DNA of 64,000 bases from Clostridiales bacterium (GCA_018372435.1 JAHAJA010000002.1:248001-312000), one strand, 5' to 3'. Positions 42,364-51,567 are shown, numbered from the stretch's first letter. Notes: generated by a model from the letters alone, not told the origin. Numbers and translations: made by a program.

Positions 42364-44532
42364 ATGGCTAAAATTGAGTTATTAGACCAAAATACCATTA
42401 ATCAAATCGCTGCAGGGGAAGTTATTGAACGACCTGCAGCTGTTGTTAAGGAATTAATTGAGAATGCCATAGATGCCAAAGCAAATGCCATTACAGTAGA
42501 GATCAAAGAAGGTGGAATTAGCTTCATACGAATCACAGATAACGGCAGTGGAATTGCAGAAGATGATATCAAAGTTGCATTCCTTAGACATTCTACGAGT
42601 AAGATTCGTTCAGCTCTTGACTTATTACATGTATCAAGTCTCGGTTTTCGTGGGGAAGCATTATCCAGTATAGCGGCTATAGCACAAGTGGAACTTGTTA
42701 CGAAAACACCTGGTGAATTAACAGGAATTCGATATGTAATCGAAGGTGGCGTAGAAAAGACGATGGAGGAGATTGGGTGTCCTGAGGGTACCACATTTTT
42801 AATTCGTAATCTATTCTATAATACACCAGCAAGACGTAAGTTCTTAAAAAGTGCTACAACGGAAGCTTCCTATATTGGAGATATTATTGAAAGAATAGCC
42901 GTTTCTCACCCTAATATTTCATTCAAATTCATGAGTAACAATCAAGTGAAACTTCACACTTCAGGAAATGGTAGTCTAAAAGATATTGTTTATAATATCT
43001 ATGGCCGTGAGATTGCGTCTAATGTAGTAGAAGTGAAAGGGGCGAGTGAGAATGTAGAAGTTTATGGATATATAGGGAAGCCAATTATATCCCGTGGTAA
43101 CAGGAATTATGAAAATTATTATATCAATGGACGTTATGTAAAAAGTGGTATTATTACGAAGGCAATTGAAGAAGCATACAAATCTTATACGATGTCTCAT
43201 CGTTATCCATTTACTGCAATCCACCTAACTATACCAGGTGAATTCATTGATGTGAATGTACATCCAACAAAGATGGAAATTCGATTCCGTAATAACGATG
43301 AAGTATACGGAATGGTGTATCATTCCATTAAGGACATACTAGCAGGAAAAGAATTAATACCGGCTGTTACCTTGGTAGAAGAAAAAGAAAAAGCAAAACG
43401 AATTGAAAATGTGCCAGAACCATTTGAAAAGAAGCGTTTGCAAGAAATGAAACCAAGTTTCATAAATGATAAAAAGAGCCCAATTATTGAAAGAACAAGA
43501 CCAATAGATGATGAATCAGCATTAATAAATGATAAATCAAGACTAAAAGATGATAAATCTGGGCGAATAAATGGATATTCTACAAAAGTAGACAATACAT
43601 CATCAGAGTATACAACAAGAGTAGAAAACAATTTGGTAAATTCGAGTGATTATTCTACGAAAGTAGAACCAGGTAAGACAGCTCTTGTTAAAGCAACGGA
43701 GATCGGTAAATTTGATACCATCATTAAACATCCACATGAGGCAATTGCAGAGAATCTTAAAACTTCACTTCGTGAAACACCTGATTATCAGGTTACAAGG
43801 AGTAGAAGCAATGAGAATAATATCAATGAGCATGATATTGAGTTTAGAACAGAAAGCGTAGACAACAATTCAGAATATGAGATGGAACAACTAGCTGAGA
43901 AAAAAGCAGAGCAGATAAGCCTGTTTGAAGAGAAGATGATTTCTGAGGAAGCTAGGAGTAAACATCGGATCATTGGACAATTATTCAATACCTATTGGAT
44001 TGTTGAATATGAAGATAAGATGTTCATGATTGATCAACATGCGGCTCATGAGAAAGTCTTATACGAAAAGCTTTTGGCTTCCTACAAGAATAAAGAGATT
44101 GCCTCACAGATGTTACAGCCGCCGATTATTTTGTCTTTGTCAATGCGTGAAGAAGAGGCATTGAAAAAACAGATGCCCGTATTACAAGAAATTGGTTTTG
44201 AAATTGAACATTTTGGTGGAAAAGAATACTCTGTCCGAGCAATACCTAATAACCTTTTAGGAATTGCAGAAAAGGATTATTTAATTGAGTTAATTGATTC
44301 GTTGGTGGAAGAAAGCCATACGAATCTAGTAGAGTCTATCTTAGAAAAAGCTGCGTCTATGTCATGTAAAGCCGCAGTGAAAGGAAATAACAAGCTATCG
44401 GTTGAGGAAGCCAATGCTTTGATTGATCAGTTATTACATCTTGAAAACCCATACCATTGTCCGCATGGTAGACCAACAATAATCTCCATGAGTAAGTATG
44501 AAATCGAGAAGAAATTCAAGCGTATTGTATAG
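42364..44532 (+). CDS. mutL: DNA mismatch repair protein MutL (endonuclease type)
   Basis: MutL of 722 residues. The GHKL ATPase domain (1-330) has ENAIDAKANAI, ITDNGSGI and GFRGEALSSIAA. The C-terminal domain carries the metal-dependent nicking motif MIDQHAAHEKVLYEK and the CPHGRPT motif, so it should be an active endonuclease, as in organisms without MutH. The linker (about 340-530) is long, polar and repetitive (STKVDN, TTRVEN, STKVEP), as expected for a flexible tether. It forms one operon with mutS. Confidence 0.97.
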   Translation: MAKIELLDQNTINQIAAGEVIERPAAVVKELIENAIDAKANAITVEIKEGGISFIRITDNGSGIAEDDIKVAFLRHSTSKIRSALDLLHVSSLGFRGEALSSIAAIAQVELVTKTPGELTGIRYVIEGGVEKTMEEIGCPEGTTFLIRNLFYNTPARRKFLKSATTEASYIGDIIERIAVSHPNISFKFMSNNQVKLHTSGNGSLKDIVYNIYGREIASNVVEVKGASENVEVYGYIGKPIISRGNRNYENYYINGRYVKSGIITKAIEEAYKSYTMSHRYPFTAIHLTIPGEFIDVNVHPTKMEIRFRNNDEVYGMVYHSIKDILAGKELIPAVTLVEEKEKAKRIENVPEPFEKKRLQEMKPSFINDKKSPIIERTRPIDDESALINDKSRLKDDKSGRINGYSTKVDNTSSEYTTRVENNLVNSSDYSTKVEPGKTALVKATEIGKFDTIIKHPHEAIAENLKTSLRETPDYQVTRSRSNENNINEHDIEFRTESVDNNSEYEMEQLAEKKAEQISLFEEKMISEEARSKHRIIGQLFNTYWIVEYEDKMFMIDQHAAHEKVLYEKLLASYKNKEIASQMLQPPIILSLSMREEEALKKQMPVLQEIGFEIEHFGGKEYSVRAIPNNLLGIAEKDYLIELIDSLVEESHTNLVESILEKAASMSCKAAVKGNNKLSVEEANALIDQLLHLENPYHCPHGRPTIISMSKYEIEKKFKRIV

Positions 44533-44571
44533 ATGAATGAAGTACTTGGAGATTTTAATGAGAATTGATTT

Positions 44572-44612
44572 AAGACAATAGAAAGTTCAAATAGGACACT
44601 TTCTATTGTCTT
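44572..44612 (+). terminator. Terminator of the mutS-mutL operon
   Basis: A perfect 15-bp stem, AAGACAATAGAAAGT with ACTTTCTATTGTCTT, and an 11-base loop. The T-run is short (TTTATTT). The core arm CAATAGAAAG recurs in the hairpin at 47246-47284. Confidence 0.85.
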
Positions 44613-44614
44613 TA

Positions 44615-44630
44615 TTTACTTGCAAGTAAA
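44615..44630. promoter_or_regulatory. Perfect 16-bp palindrome upstream of the HTH-FlhA-like gene
   Basis: TTTACTTGCAAGTAAA is a perfect inverted repeat about 150 bases before the regulator's start. It immediately follows the mutL terminator and could be an operator for the XRE-type protein. Binding is not shown. Confidence 0.4.
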
Positions 44631-44781
44631 CGTTTTGTTGTTTTACAAATTGTTCAGTATTATGTATTCTAATAATATGCTATCTGATCAGTACATTATA
44701 GATTATATATAGTTAATTGTGATACTCTTTGTAATGTCGACGTGGAGAAGTGTTACGTATATGTGAAAAGGAGAAGATAAG

Positions 44782-45579
44782 ATGAGTAATCAACAATTTT
44801 GTAATAACTTAGTTCATTATAGGCAAGCAGCAAAAATGACACAAGATGATTTGGCAAGTAAATTAGGGGTTACCCCACAGGCAGTATCAAAATGGGAAAG
44901 AGGAATTGGTTATCCGGATTTGGAGATTACTTGTGCAATTGCTGAGTTTTTACATATTAGCTTAGATCAACTATTACTTGAGAAAGCAATGATCACAGAA
45001 AGCGGAAAAAGAATTGACAGTGATAAAGTAATGTCCATTATCTTGTCTGATCCAATTCTATTTCAAGCAGGTGAGGCATTTATTCCTCATATGTTATTAG
45101 AAAACGAGAAACATTTTAATGGAATCCAAAAGATCCGTGAAGAACTGGCAAAAGAATACGGATATCTACTGCCAGTTGTAAGAATGAAAGACAACACAGA
45201 GTTGGAAGCGAATCAATACCAGATATGTATCTATGACAGAGTAGCATTGGATTGTAAAGTAGAATGTCTAGATGAATTTACGTTCAATGAGGTATATGAA
45301 GTAGTAAAGAGGGTTGCTATCGAACAATATGATTGCATTATTAATAAGCAGATTGTTAAGAATCTTCTTGATAATGTAGCTCTTCAATATCCTGCGGTAA
45401 TTCAGAATCTAATACCGGACAAGGTATCCTATTCGATGGTTCAACAAATACTAGTTGTAATTATAAAACAAGGTAAGTCCATTCGGAATCTTATTAAGAT
45501 TATAGAATGGATTGAAGAAGGGATTACGTTAGGATTAGCTGAAGAGAGAATCGGTTTAGATATAGCTAAGAGAATATAG
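44782..45579 (+). CDS. XRE-type HTH regulator fused to a FlhA-like cytoplasmic domain
   Basis: A 265-residue fusion. Residues 5-62 are a Cro/C1-type helix-turn-helix (MTQDDLASKLGVTPQAVSKW). Residues 84-265 resemble the cytoplasmic domain of the flagellar export gate protein FlhA. DPILFQAGEAFIPHM, GIQKIREELAKEYGYLLPVV and RMKDNTELEANQYQICI match its first part. LLDNVALQYPAVIQNLIPDK, then GKSIRNLIKIIEWI, match its later part. Compared with FlhA it lacks the membrane domain, a segment of about 55 residues in the middle, and the last 100 or so residues. No flagellar genes are near. I infer a soluble regulator that senses a FlhA ligand or has repurposed the fold. AAGGAG lies eight bases before the ATG. 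Confidence 0.85.
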   Translation: MSNQQFCNNLVHYRQAAKMTQDDLASKLGVTPQAVSKWERGIGYPDLEITCAIAEFLHISLDQLLLEKAMITESGKRIDSDKVMSIILSDPILFQAGEAFIPHMLLENEKHFNGIQKIREELAKEYGYLLPVVRMKDNTELEANQYQICIYDRVALDCKVECLDEFTFNEVYEVVKRVAIEQYDCIINKQIVKNLLDNVALQYPAVIQNLIPDKVSYSMVQQILVVIIKQGKSIRNLIKIIEWIEEGITLGLAEERIGLDIAKRI

Positions 45580-45718
45580 CTATGATTACCCTATTAATAT
45601 TTCACATTAATACGACTATTTTAAGAATATAGTGCATAGAATTATATTGGAGTCTTAGTACTGTGGGAAATCTTTACTCCAGTACTCTTAATTTTTAATT
45701 AAGATAAGACATTTCCAA

Positions 45719-45747
45719 TTGCACTAATATCATCCATAAAGTATAAT
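45719..45747 (+). promoter_or_regulatory. Sigma-A promoter of uppP
   Basis: TTGCAC (45719-45724) and TATAAT (45742-45747) are separated by 17 bp. The leader is about 100 bases. The preceding 140 bases contain only AT-rich sequence and a repeated AGTACT. Confidence 0.65.
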
Positions 45748-45853
45748 AGTTAAGTCGATTACACTGATGGTACATAATTTAATTATAGACTGTGTACATA
45801 TCAAGTGTGAATATGTATGAAAATTACTATGTTTGAGAGGAGAATCGTTACGT

Positions 45854-46675
45854 ATGATTGAATTTTTGAAAGCCATACTCTTTGGTGTCGTGGAGGGAAT
45901 CACTGAGTGGCTTCCAATTAGCAGTACAGGACATCTGATTTTGTTGAATGAATTTGTGAATCTTAATGTAAGAGATGAATTCTTCAGTATGTTTGAAGTT
46001 GTTATCCAGTTGGGAGCTATATTAGCTGTAGTTGTTTTGTTTTGGAATCAGTTATGGCCGTTCTCCAAGAAAGAAAAATACTATATTAAACAAGATACCT
46101 TTATGATGTGGATCAAGATTATTGTTGCGTGTCTACCAGCAGCTATAATTGGAATTTTATTTGATGATGTTATTGAGGATTTATTCTACAATTATCAGGT
46201 AATCGCTTTGGCTTTAATCGTGTTTGGTATTGCGTTTATTATTATTGAAAATTATAATCACAAGAGAAAACCACATATTAATTCCTTAACAGAAATCACC
46301 TTTAATGCGGCTATTATCATTGGTTTATTTCAATTAATTGCTGCAGTATTCCCTGGAACGAGCCGTTCTGGAGCTACAATCTTAGGAGCTATCTTAATCG
46401 GTGTATCAAGAAGTGTTGCTGCAGAGTTTACTTTCTTCTTAGCAGTACCTGTTATGTTTGGCGCTAGTTTATTGAAGTTAGTTAAATATGGTCTACCAGC
46501 TACAGGAATGGAAGTAATTATTTTATTAACTGGTATGATTGTTGCGTTCGTTGTATCTGTTATCGTTATTAAATTCTTAATGAGCTATATTAAGAAACAT
46601 GATTTCAAAGTATTTGGTTGGTATCGTATTGTATTAGGTATTCTAGTATTACTATTCTTTGGATTGATTAAATAG
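45854..46675 (+). CDS. uppP: Undecaprenyl-diphosphatase (bacitracin resistance type)
   Basis: Integral membrane phosphatase that recycles undecaprenyl pyrophosphate for cell-wall synthesis. The two catalytic regions are GVVEGITEWLPISSTGHLIL near residues 12-32 and FPGTSRSGATILGAI near 172-187. At 273 residues with about eight membrane helices it matches BacA/UppP. I start at the ATG about 10 bases after GAGGAGAA; an in-frame TTG lies 21 bases earlier. It has its own promoter. Confidence 0.96.
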   Translation: MIEFLKAILFGVVEGITEWLPISSTGHLILLNEFVNLNVRDEFFSMFEVVIQLGAILAVVVLFWNQLWPFSKKEKYYIKQDTFMMWIKIIVACLPAAIIGILFDDVIEDLFYNYQVIALALIVFGIAFIIIENYNHKRKPHINSLTEITFNAAIIIGLFQLIAAVFPGTSRSGATILGAILIGVSRSVAAEFTFFLAVPVMFGASLLKLVKYGLPATGMEVIILLTGMIVAFVVSVIVIKFLMSYIKKHDFKVFGWYRIVLGILVLLFFGLIK

Positions 46676-46754
46676 TTGATAGATATCCTTTATCCACGGA
46701 CAAGAGTGTTGATATAACCTAGTATTAAAGAAATATAGAGGGGAGGGAATGAGA

Positions 46755-47147
46755 ATGCAATTCGCTAATACAAGAAATGATTTGTTTTTCAATGGATTTA
46801 TCGTAATTTTTTTCATAGTGTTTGCTCTGATTCTTGGTTTGTTTATTGTAGCAATAGTAAAAGGTGTAAAGCAATGGAATACAAACAATAACTCTCCAGT
46901 ATTAACAGTAGATACTAAAATTGTAGCAAAGCGTATTAATGTAAGGCATAGTTCTTCTAGTATGAATAATGATAACGGTATGCATACTAGTTCGACATCG
47001 ACAGATTACTATGTAACCTTTGAAGTTGAAAGTGGTGATCGCTTGGAATTCGAGGTAGCTGGAGATGAATATGGTGTTTTGGTGGAGGGGGATCAAGGAA
47101 AACTTACTTTCCAAGGAACCAGATATCAAGGCTTTGTTAGATATTAA
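46755..47147 (+). CDS. DUF2500-family membrane protein
   Basis: A 130-residue protein with one N-terminal transmembrane helix (about residues 12-40, GFIVIFFIVFALILGLFIVA). The soluble domain includes TKIVAKRINVRH, DYYVTFEVESGDRLEFEV and GDQGKLTFQGTRYQGF, the DUF2500 signature. Function is unknown. The Ser/Asn-rich loop in the middle is typical of the family. I start at the ATG seven bases after GGGAGGG rather than the ATG that nearly touches it. Confidence 0.85.
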   Translation: MQFANTRNDLFFNGFIVIFFIVFALILGLFIVAIVKGVKQWNTNNNSPVLTVDTKIVAKRINVRHSSSSMNNDNGMHTSSTSTDYYVTFEVESGDRLEFEVAGDEYGVLVEGDQGKLTFQGTRYQGFVRY

Positions 47148-47160
47148 ATAGATTAAATTG

Positions 47161-47284
47161 AAATGCTAACAGTGGTAATCGATACCTATTGTTAGCATTT
47201 GTTTATGAAATGGAAAATTGGAATATTATATACATTGAGATTTATAAACAATAGAAAGCCCAAAGTACAAGCTTTCTATTGTTT
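47161..47284 (+). terminator. Two successive hairpins after the DUF2500 gene
   Basis: The first is AAATGCTAACA (47161-47171) with TGTTAGCATTT (47190-47200), with inner GGTA/TACC. The second is AAACAATAGAAAGC (47246-47259) with GCTTTCTATTGTTT (47271-47284). The second shares its arm with the mutL terminator. The remaining 190 bases up to the next gene show nothing clear. Confidence 0.75.
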
Positions 47285-47479
47285 GGAAGAAGAAATGTGT
47301 ATGGTAGTAAGCAAAAGTTGATGCAACTACTTTTGAATTTCTTATTAAATTATATTAAGAGTTCATAGATAACATGCTAAAGAATTATTACGAAGTAAAT
47401 TAAATCATGGATATAGACCAAATAGAGCGCGACTCAGAATAGATTTATGAGAGAAAATCAAGCAATTGAGGAAATCATT

Positions 47480-48295
47480 ATGGCAAAGGGATATAGCAAA
47501 GGAAATAGCAAAGGAAATAGCAAAAACAGTAGGAATTGGTTTGAAGTGAGAGATAATAGTATCTCTTATTCTGATTTAGAGATACCATATGAAATCGTTC
47601 GTTCTAAGAGAAAATCTCTTGCTATCATGATTGCAGTTGGTGGTAAGGTTACTGTTAAGATTCCTATAAGAGCAACAAAAGCTGATGTTATACGCTTATT
47701 AGAAAACAAAGGAGATTGGATTTACGACGTATACAAAAAGCAAGTGCTCAGAGAAAGAAAAGGGATTGAAGTTAGAGAAGGTGCGATACTGCCTTACTTA
47801 GATCAAACATTTTGCTTACATGTAGTTTTTAATCCTACTAGGCAAGCAGCGAATATATCAATAAAAGAAAATGTACAATATTTGCAAGGGATAGAAGAGG
47901 TACTTGTGATAGAAACTCCATTAACGGATTCAAATTTCATAATAGAATGTCTGGGAGCTTGGTATAAGAAAAATGCTAGGAATATCATTACTATAAAGGT
48001 TGAACAATATGCCAAGGAAATGGGAGTTACGTATGGAAGAATTTCTATTAGAAGTCAAAAGAGCAGATGGGGAAGTTGTAGTAGTATAGGAAATCTGAAC
48101 TTTAATTGGCATCTCATAATGATGCCAAGCAAGATTCTGGAATATGTAGTAATTCATGAACTTGCTCATAGAATGGAGATGAATCATTCAAAAAGATTTT
48201 GGGAGATTGTTTCAAAGTTTTGTCCGGAATATAAGCAAAGAATATTATGGCTAAAAGAGCAAGGGATGTCCTATGAATTATTTATTAAAGAATAG
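47480..48295 (+). CDS. YgjP-like M48-type metallopeptidase
   Basis: A 271-residue protein. The C-terminal domain has the zinc motif HELAHRMEMNHSKRFWEIV, with both His ligands and the Glu, plus the family's SQKSRWGSCSSIGNLNFNW. This is the YgjP/DUF45 group of small metal-dependent hydrolases; substrates are unknown. The N-terminus has a tandem tetrapeptide (SKGN-SKGN-SKNS) from a 12-bp DNA repeat. I start at the ATG eight bases after TGAGGA, since the earlier ATG has no ribosome site. Confidence 0.88.
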   Translation: MAKGYSKGNSKGNSKNSRNWFEVRDNSISYSDLEIPYEIVRSKRKSLAIMIAVGGKVTVKIPIRATKADVIRLLENKGDWIYDVYKKQVLRERKGIEVREGAILPYLDQTFCLHVVFNPTRQAANISIKENVQYLQGIEEVLVIETPLTDSNFIIECLGAWYKKNARNIITIKVEQYAKEMGVTYGRISIRSQKSRWGSCSSIGNLNFNWHLIMMPSKILEYVVIHELAHRMEMNHSKRFWEIVSKFCPEYKQRILWLKEQGMSYELFIKE

Positions 48296-48415
48296 TTTAT
48301 GATAGGAAGGTTTTGTTTTTAATTTACTATAGTTGATAGTACTAATTTAAATTCGATTTTAGATTAGGGATCAACTGAAATAAAAGTCTGATTGAGAGAC
48401 GTAGACGGAGGATGT

Positions 48416-49801
48416 ATGGACAAAAATGTAGCAAAAAATCCCTTAGGTGAAGAACCAGTAGGGAAATTAATGGTTAAATTTGCAGTACCAAGTATAGTGG
48501 CTATGCTAGTAAGTGCACTGTATAATATTGTTGACCAGCTATTCATTGGTCAAGCAGTGGGAACGATAGGAAATGCTGCAACTAATATTGCATTTCCTTT
48601 ATCAACCTCCTGTGTTGCTTTAGCTTTGCTGTTTGGTATTGGTGGAGCATCTAGTTTCAATCTAGCAATGGGCAGAAATGAATCCGATAAAGCAGCACAT
48701 TATGTGGGGAATAGTATAGTATTGCTAATAGGAAGCGGTATTATCTTAATGTTAGTTACTCAGATATTTCTAACACCGTTGTTAAAATTCTTCGGTTCGC
48801 CAGATGATGTACTTGAATATGCTAAGACATATGTTAGAATCACTTCCTTTGGTTTCCCATTCTTAATCTTAACCGCTGGTGGAGGGCATCTAATTCGTGC
48901 AGATGGTAATCCTAAGATGACAATGATTTGTAATCTTTCAGGAGCAATTATTAATACGATACTGGATGCTGTCTTTGTATTCGGTTTTGATATGGGTATG
49001 GCAGGTGCAGCTTATGCCACAATCATAGGACAGATATTCTCGGGATTACTTGTAATTAATTACATGAGACGTTATAAAACAGTTAAACTTACTACGCATC
49101 AATTGAAGCTAAAATGGGAATATTCAGGCCGTATCATCTCATTAGGTACAGCATCTTTCTTTAATCAAATTGCAATGATGGTAGTTCAGATTGTACTCAA
49201 TAAGTCCTTGAAGTATTATGGTTCGTTGTCGGAATATGGTGAAGCTATTCCGCTTGCCTGTGTAGGTATTATATCAAAAATAAATATGGTATTCTTCTCG
49301 TTTATTATTGGTATTGCCCAAGGTACGCAACCAATTGAAGGATATTGCTATGGAGCAGGAAAATATAAGCGTGTAAAGGAGACCTATCGATTAGCTACAA
49401 TTGTTGGTGGGATCATAGCTATAATTTTCTTCTTATTGTTCCAATTAGTACCAAGACAGATTATAACGTTATTCGGTAAGGGTGACGCGCGTTATTATCA
49501 ATTCGGAATTAGTTATTTTAGAGTATTCCTTCTCTTTACTTGTCTGAATTTCCTTCAACCAATTACGTCAACCTTCTTTACTTCAATAGGAAAACCTTAC
49601 AAAGGTATTTTCTTATCTTTAACAAGACAGATTTTATTTTTATTACCGTTGATTATTACTATGCCATTGTTTATGGGTATTGATGGCATTTTGTATTCTG
49701 GCCCAATTGCAGATGTTTTGGCGGCTATCATTACTATTATTATGGTTTTAGCTGAATTTAGGAATATGAAGAAGCTACAAGTAATTGAGAATAAATCATA
49801 A
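48416..49801 (+). CDS. MATE-family efflux transporter
   Basis: Multidrug or metabolite exporter driven by Na+ or H+, 461 residues with 12 predicted helices. LMVKFAVPSIVAMLVSALYN and IVDQLFIGQAVGTIGNAA are typical of the DinF/NorM-like group in clostridia. IGIAQGTQPIEGYCYGAGKY marks the second half. The substrate is not predictable. I start at the ATG four bases after GGAGG; an in-frame TTG 24 bases earlier is less likely. It has its own terminator. Confidence 0.92.
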   Translation: MDKNVAKNPLGEEPVGKLMVKFAVPSIVAMLVSALYNIVDQLFIGQAVGTIGNAATNIAFPLSTSCVALALLFGIGGASSFNLAMGRNESDKAAHYVGNSIVLLIGSGIILMLVTQIFLTPLLKFFGSPDDVLEYAKTYVRITSFGFPFLILTAGGGHLIRADGNPKMTMICNLSGAIINTILDAVFVFGFDMGMAGAAYATIIGQIFSGLLVINYMRRYKTVKLTTHQLKLKWEYSGRIISLGTASFFNQIAMMVVQIVLNKSLKYYGSLSEYGEAIPLACVGIISKINMVFFSFIIGIAQGTQPIEGYCYGAGKYKRVKETYRLATIVGGIIAIIFFLLFQLVPRQIITLFGKGDARYYQFGISYFRVFLLFTCLNFLQPITSTFFTSIGKPYKGIFLSLTRQILFLLPLIITMPLFMGIDGILYSGPIADVLAAIITIIMVLAEFRNMKKLQVIENKS

Positions 49802-49852
49802 GTTTATGAATTATATAAAAGAGTGATTAAGGGTTAAATGGATATGAATATA

Positions 49853-49905
49853 AAAAGAGTTGTAAGACAAACATACTAGTATGGTTGTTTTACAACTCTT
49901 TTTTA
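49853..49905 (+). terminator. Terminator after the MATE gene
   Basis: A very long stem: AAAAGAGTTGTAA pairs with TTACAACTCTTTT, with inner GACAA/TTGTT and CATAC/GTATG pairs. A T-run follows at 49899-49904. Confidence 0.9.
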
Positions 49906-50044
49906 TTTAAAGACTTATTGATAATTAAACTCAGTAAAACTATTGATTTTCAAGTAACAGTTAGATATTATATAAATAAGTTAGATGCAACTAACCAATA
50001 ATGTAACTACCGATACTCAATATGTTGGAAGGAGTATGACTAAT

Positions 50045-50647
50045 ATGAATAGAGAAGCACTTCAGATGATATTTAATTTAAATCAAGATGATATTAAGAC
50101 ACAATTAGCAATACATTGTTCTCCAGTTTTAACCGGTTTAAAGATATCGAATTTATTTATAGTATCCAATGAATATGTAAGAATGGTATATGAGATTTTC
50201 AAAAGATCACCGATTTCTATATCGATAATTTGGAAATCAGAAGAGAAGACAACTTTCTTACTATACAATAAAAATCGAGTAGAGGAATATCTTAGACTCA
50301 AAGACGTTAAGGAAGTAATGCTTTCGTTCGGTTATTCTAATCCAAAGTTATATTCTGTGTTAGTAGAACTAAGAAGTCGTTATACAAAGTATAAAGAGGA
50401 AGGAGCAGAATTTCCTCACGAACTTGGGATTTTGTTAGGCTATCCACCAGAGGATGTTGTTGGATTTATAGAGAACAAGGGTAAGAATTTCTTATATACA
50501 GGGTATTGGAAGGTATATGGGAATGTGCAAGAAACTAGAAATATTTTCTATATGTTTAATCAGGCAAGAGAGAATGTAGTAAGAATGTTAACGAGTGGGG
50601 TAAGCATTCAGAATATACTAACAATGCACTATGGAAGCTACAATTAA
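50045..50647 (+). CDS. DUF3793-family protein
   Basis: A 200-residue cytoplasmic protein found in Clostridia. The opening LNQDDIKTQLAIHCSPVLTG and the HELGILLGYPPEDVVGFIEN phrase match DUF3793. Function is unknown, but the family is often next to a flavodoxin, as here (65 bases downstream), which suggests iron or electron-transfer metabolism. I start at the ATG ten bases after AAGGAG; an in-frame ATG nine bases earlier lies directly against that site. Confidence 0.8.
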   Translation: MNREALQMIFNLNQDDIKTQLAIHCSPVLTGLKISNLFIVSNEYVRMVYEIFKRSPISISIIWKSEEKTTFLLYNKNRVEEYLRLKDVKEVMLSFGYSNPKLYSVLVELRSRYTKYKEEGAEFPHELGILLGYPPEDVVGFIENKGKNFLYTGYWKVYGNVQETRNIFYMFNQARENVVRMLTSGVSIQNILTMHYGSYN

Positions 50648-50712
50648 TAACAAGGCATTACAAAGAATTTAATAAAGCCTAACTAAATAAACATTAAAAA
50701 AGGAGAATAAGT

Positions 50713-51156
50713 ATGAATAAAATAACAGTTGTATATTGGTCACAAACAGGAAATACAGAAGCTATGGCAGAAGCAATAGGAGAAGGTATATCGAATGCTA
50801 AGCAAGAATATGGTAAGGAAGCTGAAGTTGTAGAAGTATCTAGTATAGATTTGGAAGAGTTAAAAGATGCCAGTGTATTTGCTCTTGGTTGCCCTGCTAT
50901 GGGAGATGAGGTATTAGATGATAGTGATATGGAACCTTTTGTATCGCAAGTAGAGAAATTTGCTGCTGGTAAACAAATTGCTTTATTCGGTTCTTATGGA
51001 TGGGGTGATGGTCAGTGGATGCGTGACTGGGAAGATCGTATGAGGAATGCAGGTGCAACTATCGTAGATGAAGAAGGTATCATATGCCAAGATACTCCTG
51101 ATGATACAGTTTTAGAAGCTTGCAGAAACCTTGGTAAGAAATTAGCATCTATATAA
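50713..51156 (+). CDS. Flavodoxin (short-chain)
   Basis: FMN-binding electron carrier of 147 residues. The phosphate-binding loop is YWSQTGNTEAMA (residues 7-18), and the isoalloxazine-binding loop is FGSYGWGDGQWMRDW. It probably replaces ferredoxin in low-potential electron transfer under iron limitation. It lies between a DUF3793 gene and a DUF2325 gene with short gaps, likely one operon. AAAAGGAG precedes the ATG. Confidence 0.95.
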   Translation: MNKITVVYWSQTGNTEAMAEAIGEGISNAKQEYGKEAEVVEVSSIDLEELKDASVFALGCPAMGDEVLDDSDMEPFVSQVEKFAAGKQIALFGSYGWGDGQWMRDWEDRMRNAGATIVDEEGIICQDTPDDTVLEACRNLGKKLASI

Positions 51157-51199
51157 GAAAAAGCAAAGGAACTTGATAGTAAATAAGGAGGTGTATTAT

Positions 51200-51487
51200 A
51201 TGAGTATCGTTATAATCGGTGGACATGACCGTATGGTCTGTCAATATAAGAAAATATGTAAAACTTACAATTGCAAAGCTAAAGTATTCACACAGATGAC
51301 AAGCAATTTAAGAGAACAGATTGGTAAGCCAGATTTAATTGTATTGTTTACCAATACAGTATCCCATAAGATGGTGAAATGTGCTGTGGCAGAAGCAGAG
51401 AAAAACAACGCGAATGTTGTAAGATGCCATTCTAGTAGCGGTAATGCATTAGGTGAAATCCTTGAATCACATGTTAGTATGGCGTAA
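51200..51487 (+). CDS. DUF2325-family protein
   Basis: A 95-residue Rossmann-like protein. IVIIGGHDRMVCQYKKICK and LIVLFTNTVSHKMVKCAV, with a closing VRCHSSSGNALGEIL, match DUF2325. The conserved Cys and His residues may bind metal or heme; this is inferred. The start ATG is eight bases after AAGGAGG; nine upstream in-frame codons overlap that site. It is the last gene of the flavodoxin group. Confidence 0.85.
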   Translation: MSIVIIGGHDRMVCQYKKICKTYNCKAKVFTQMTSNLREQIGKPDLIVLFTNTVSHKMVKCAVAEAEKNNANVVRCHSSSGNALGEILESHVSMA

Positions 51488-51567
51488 TTTATTGGAATTG
51501 TTTTTATCCAACTGGTATATTACTATAGTATGAGGATCTTTAAGCAACGAAAGGAGTAGACATTACT

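Noticed and set aside
47490..47530. Tandem 12-bp repeat at the start of the YgjP-like gene as a phase-variable tract
   Set aside because: The unit is a multiple of three, so copy changes cannot switch the frame, and only three units are present.
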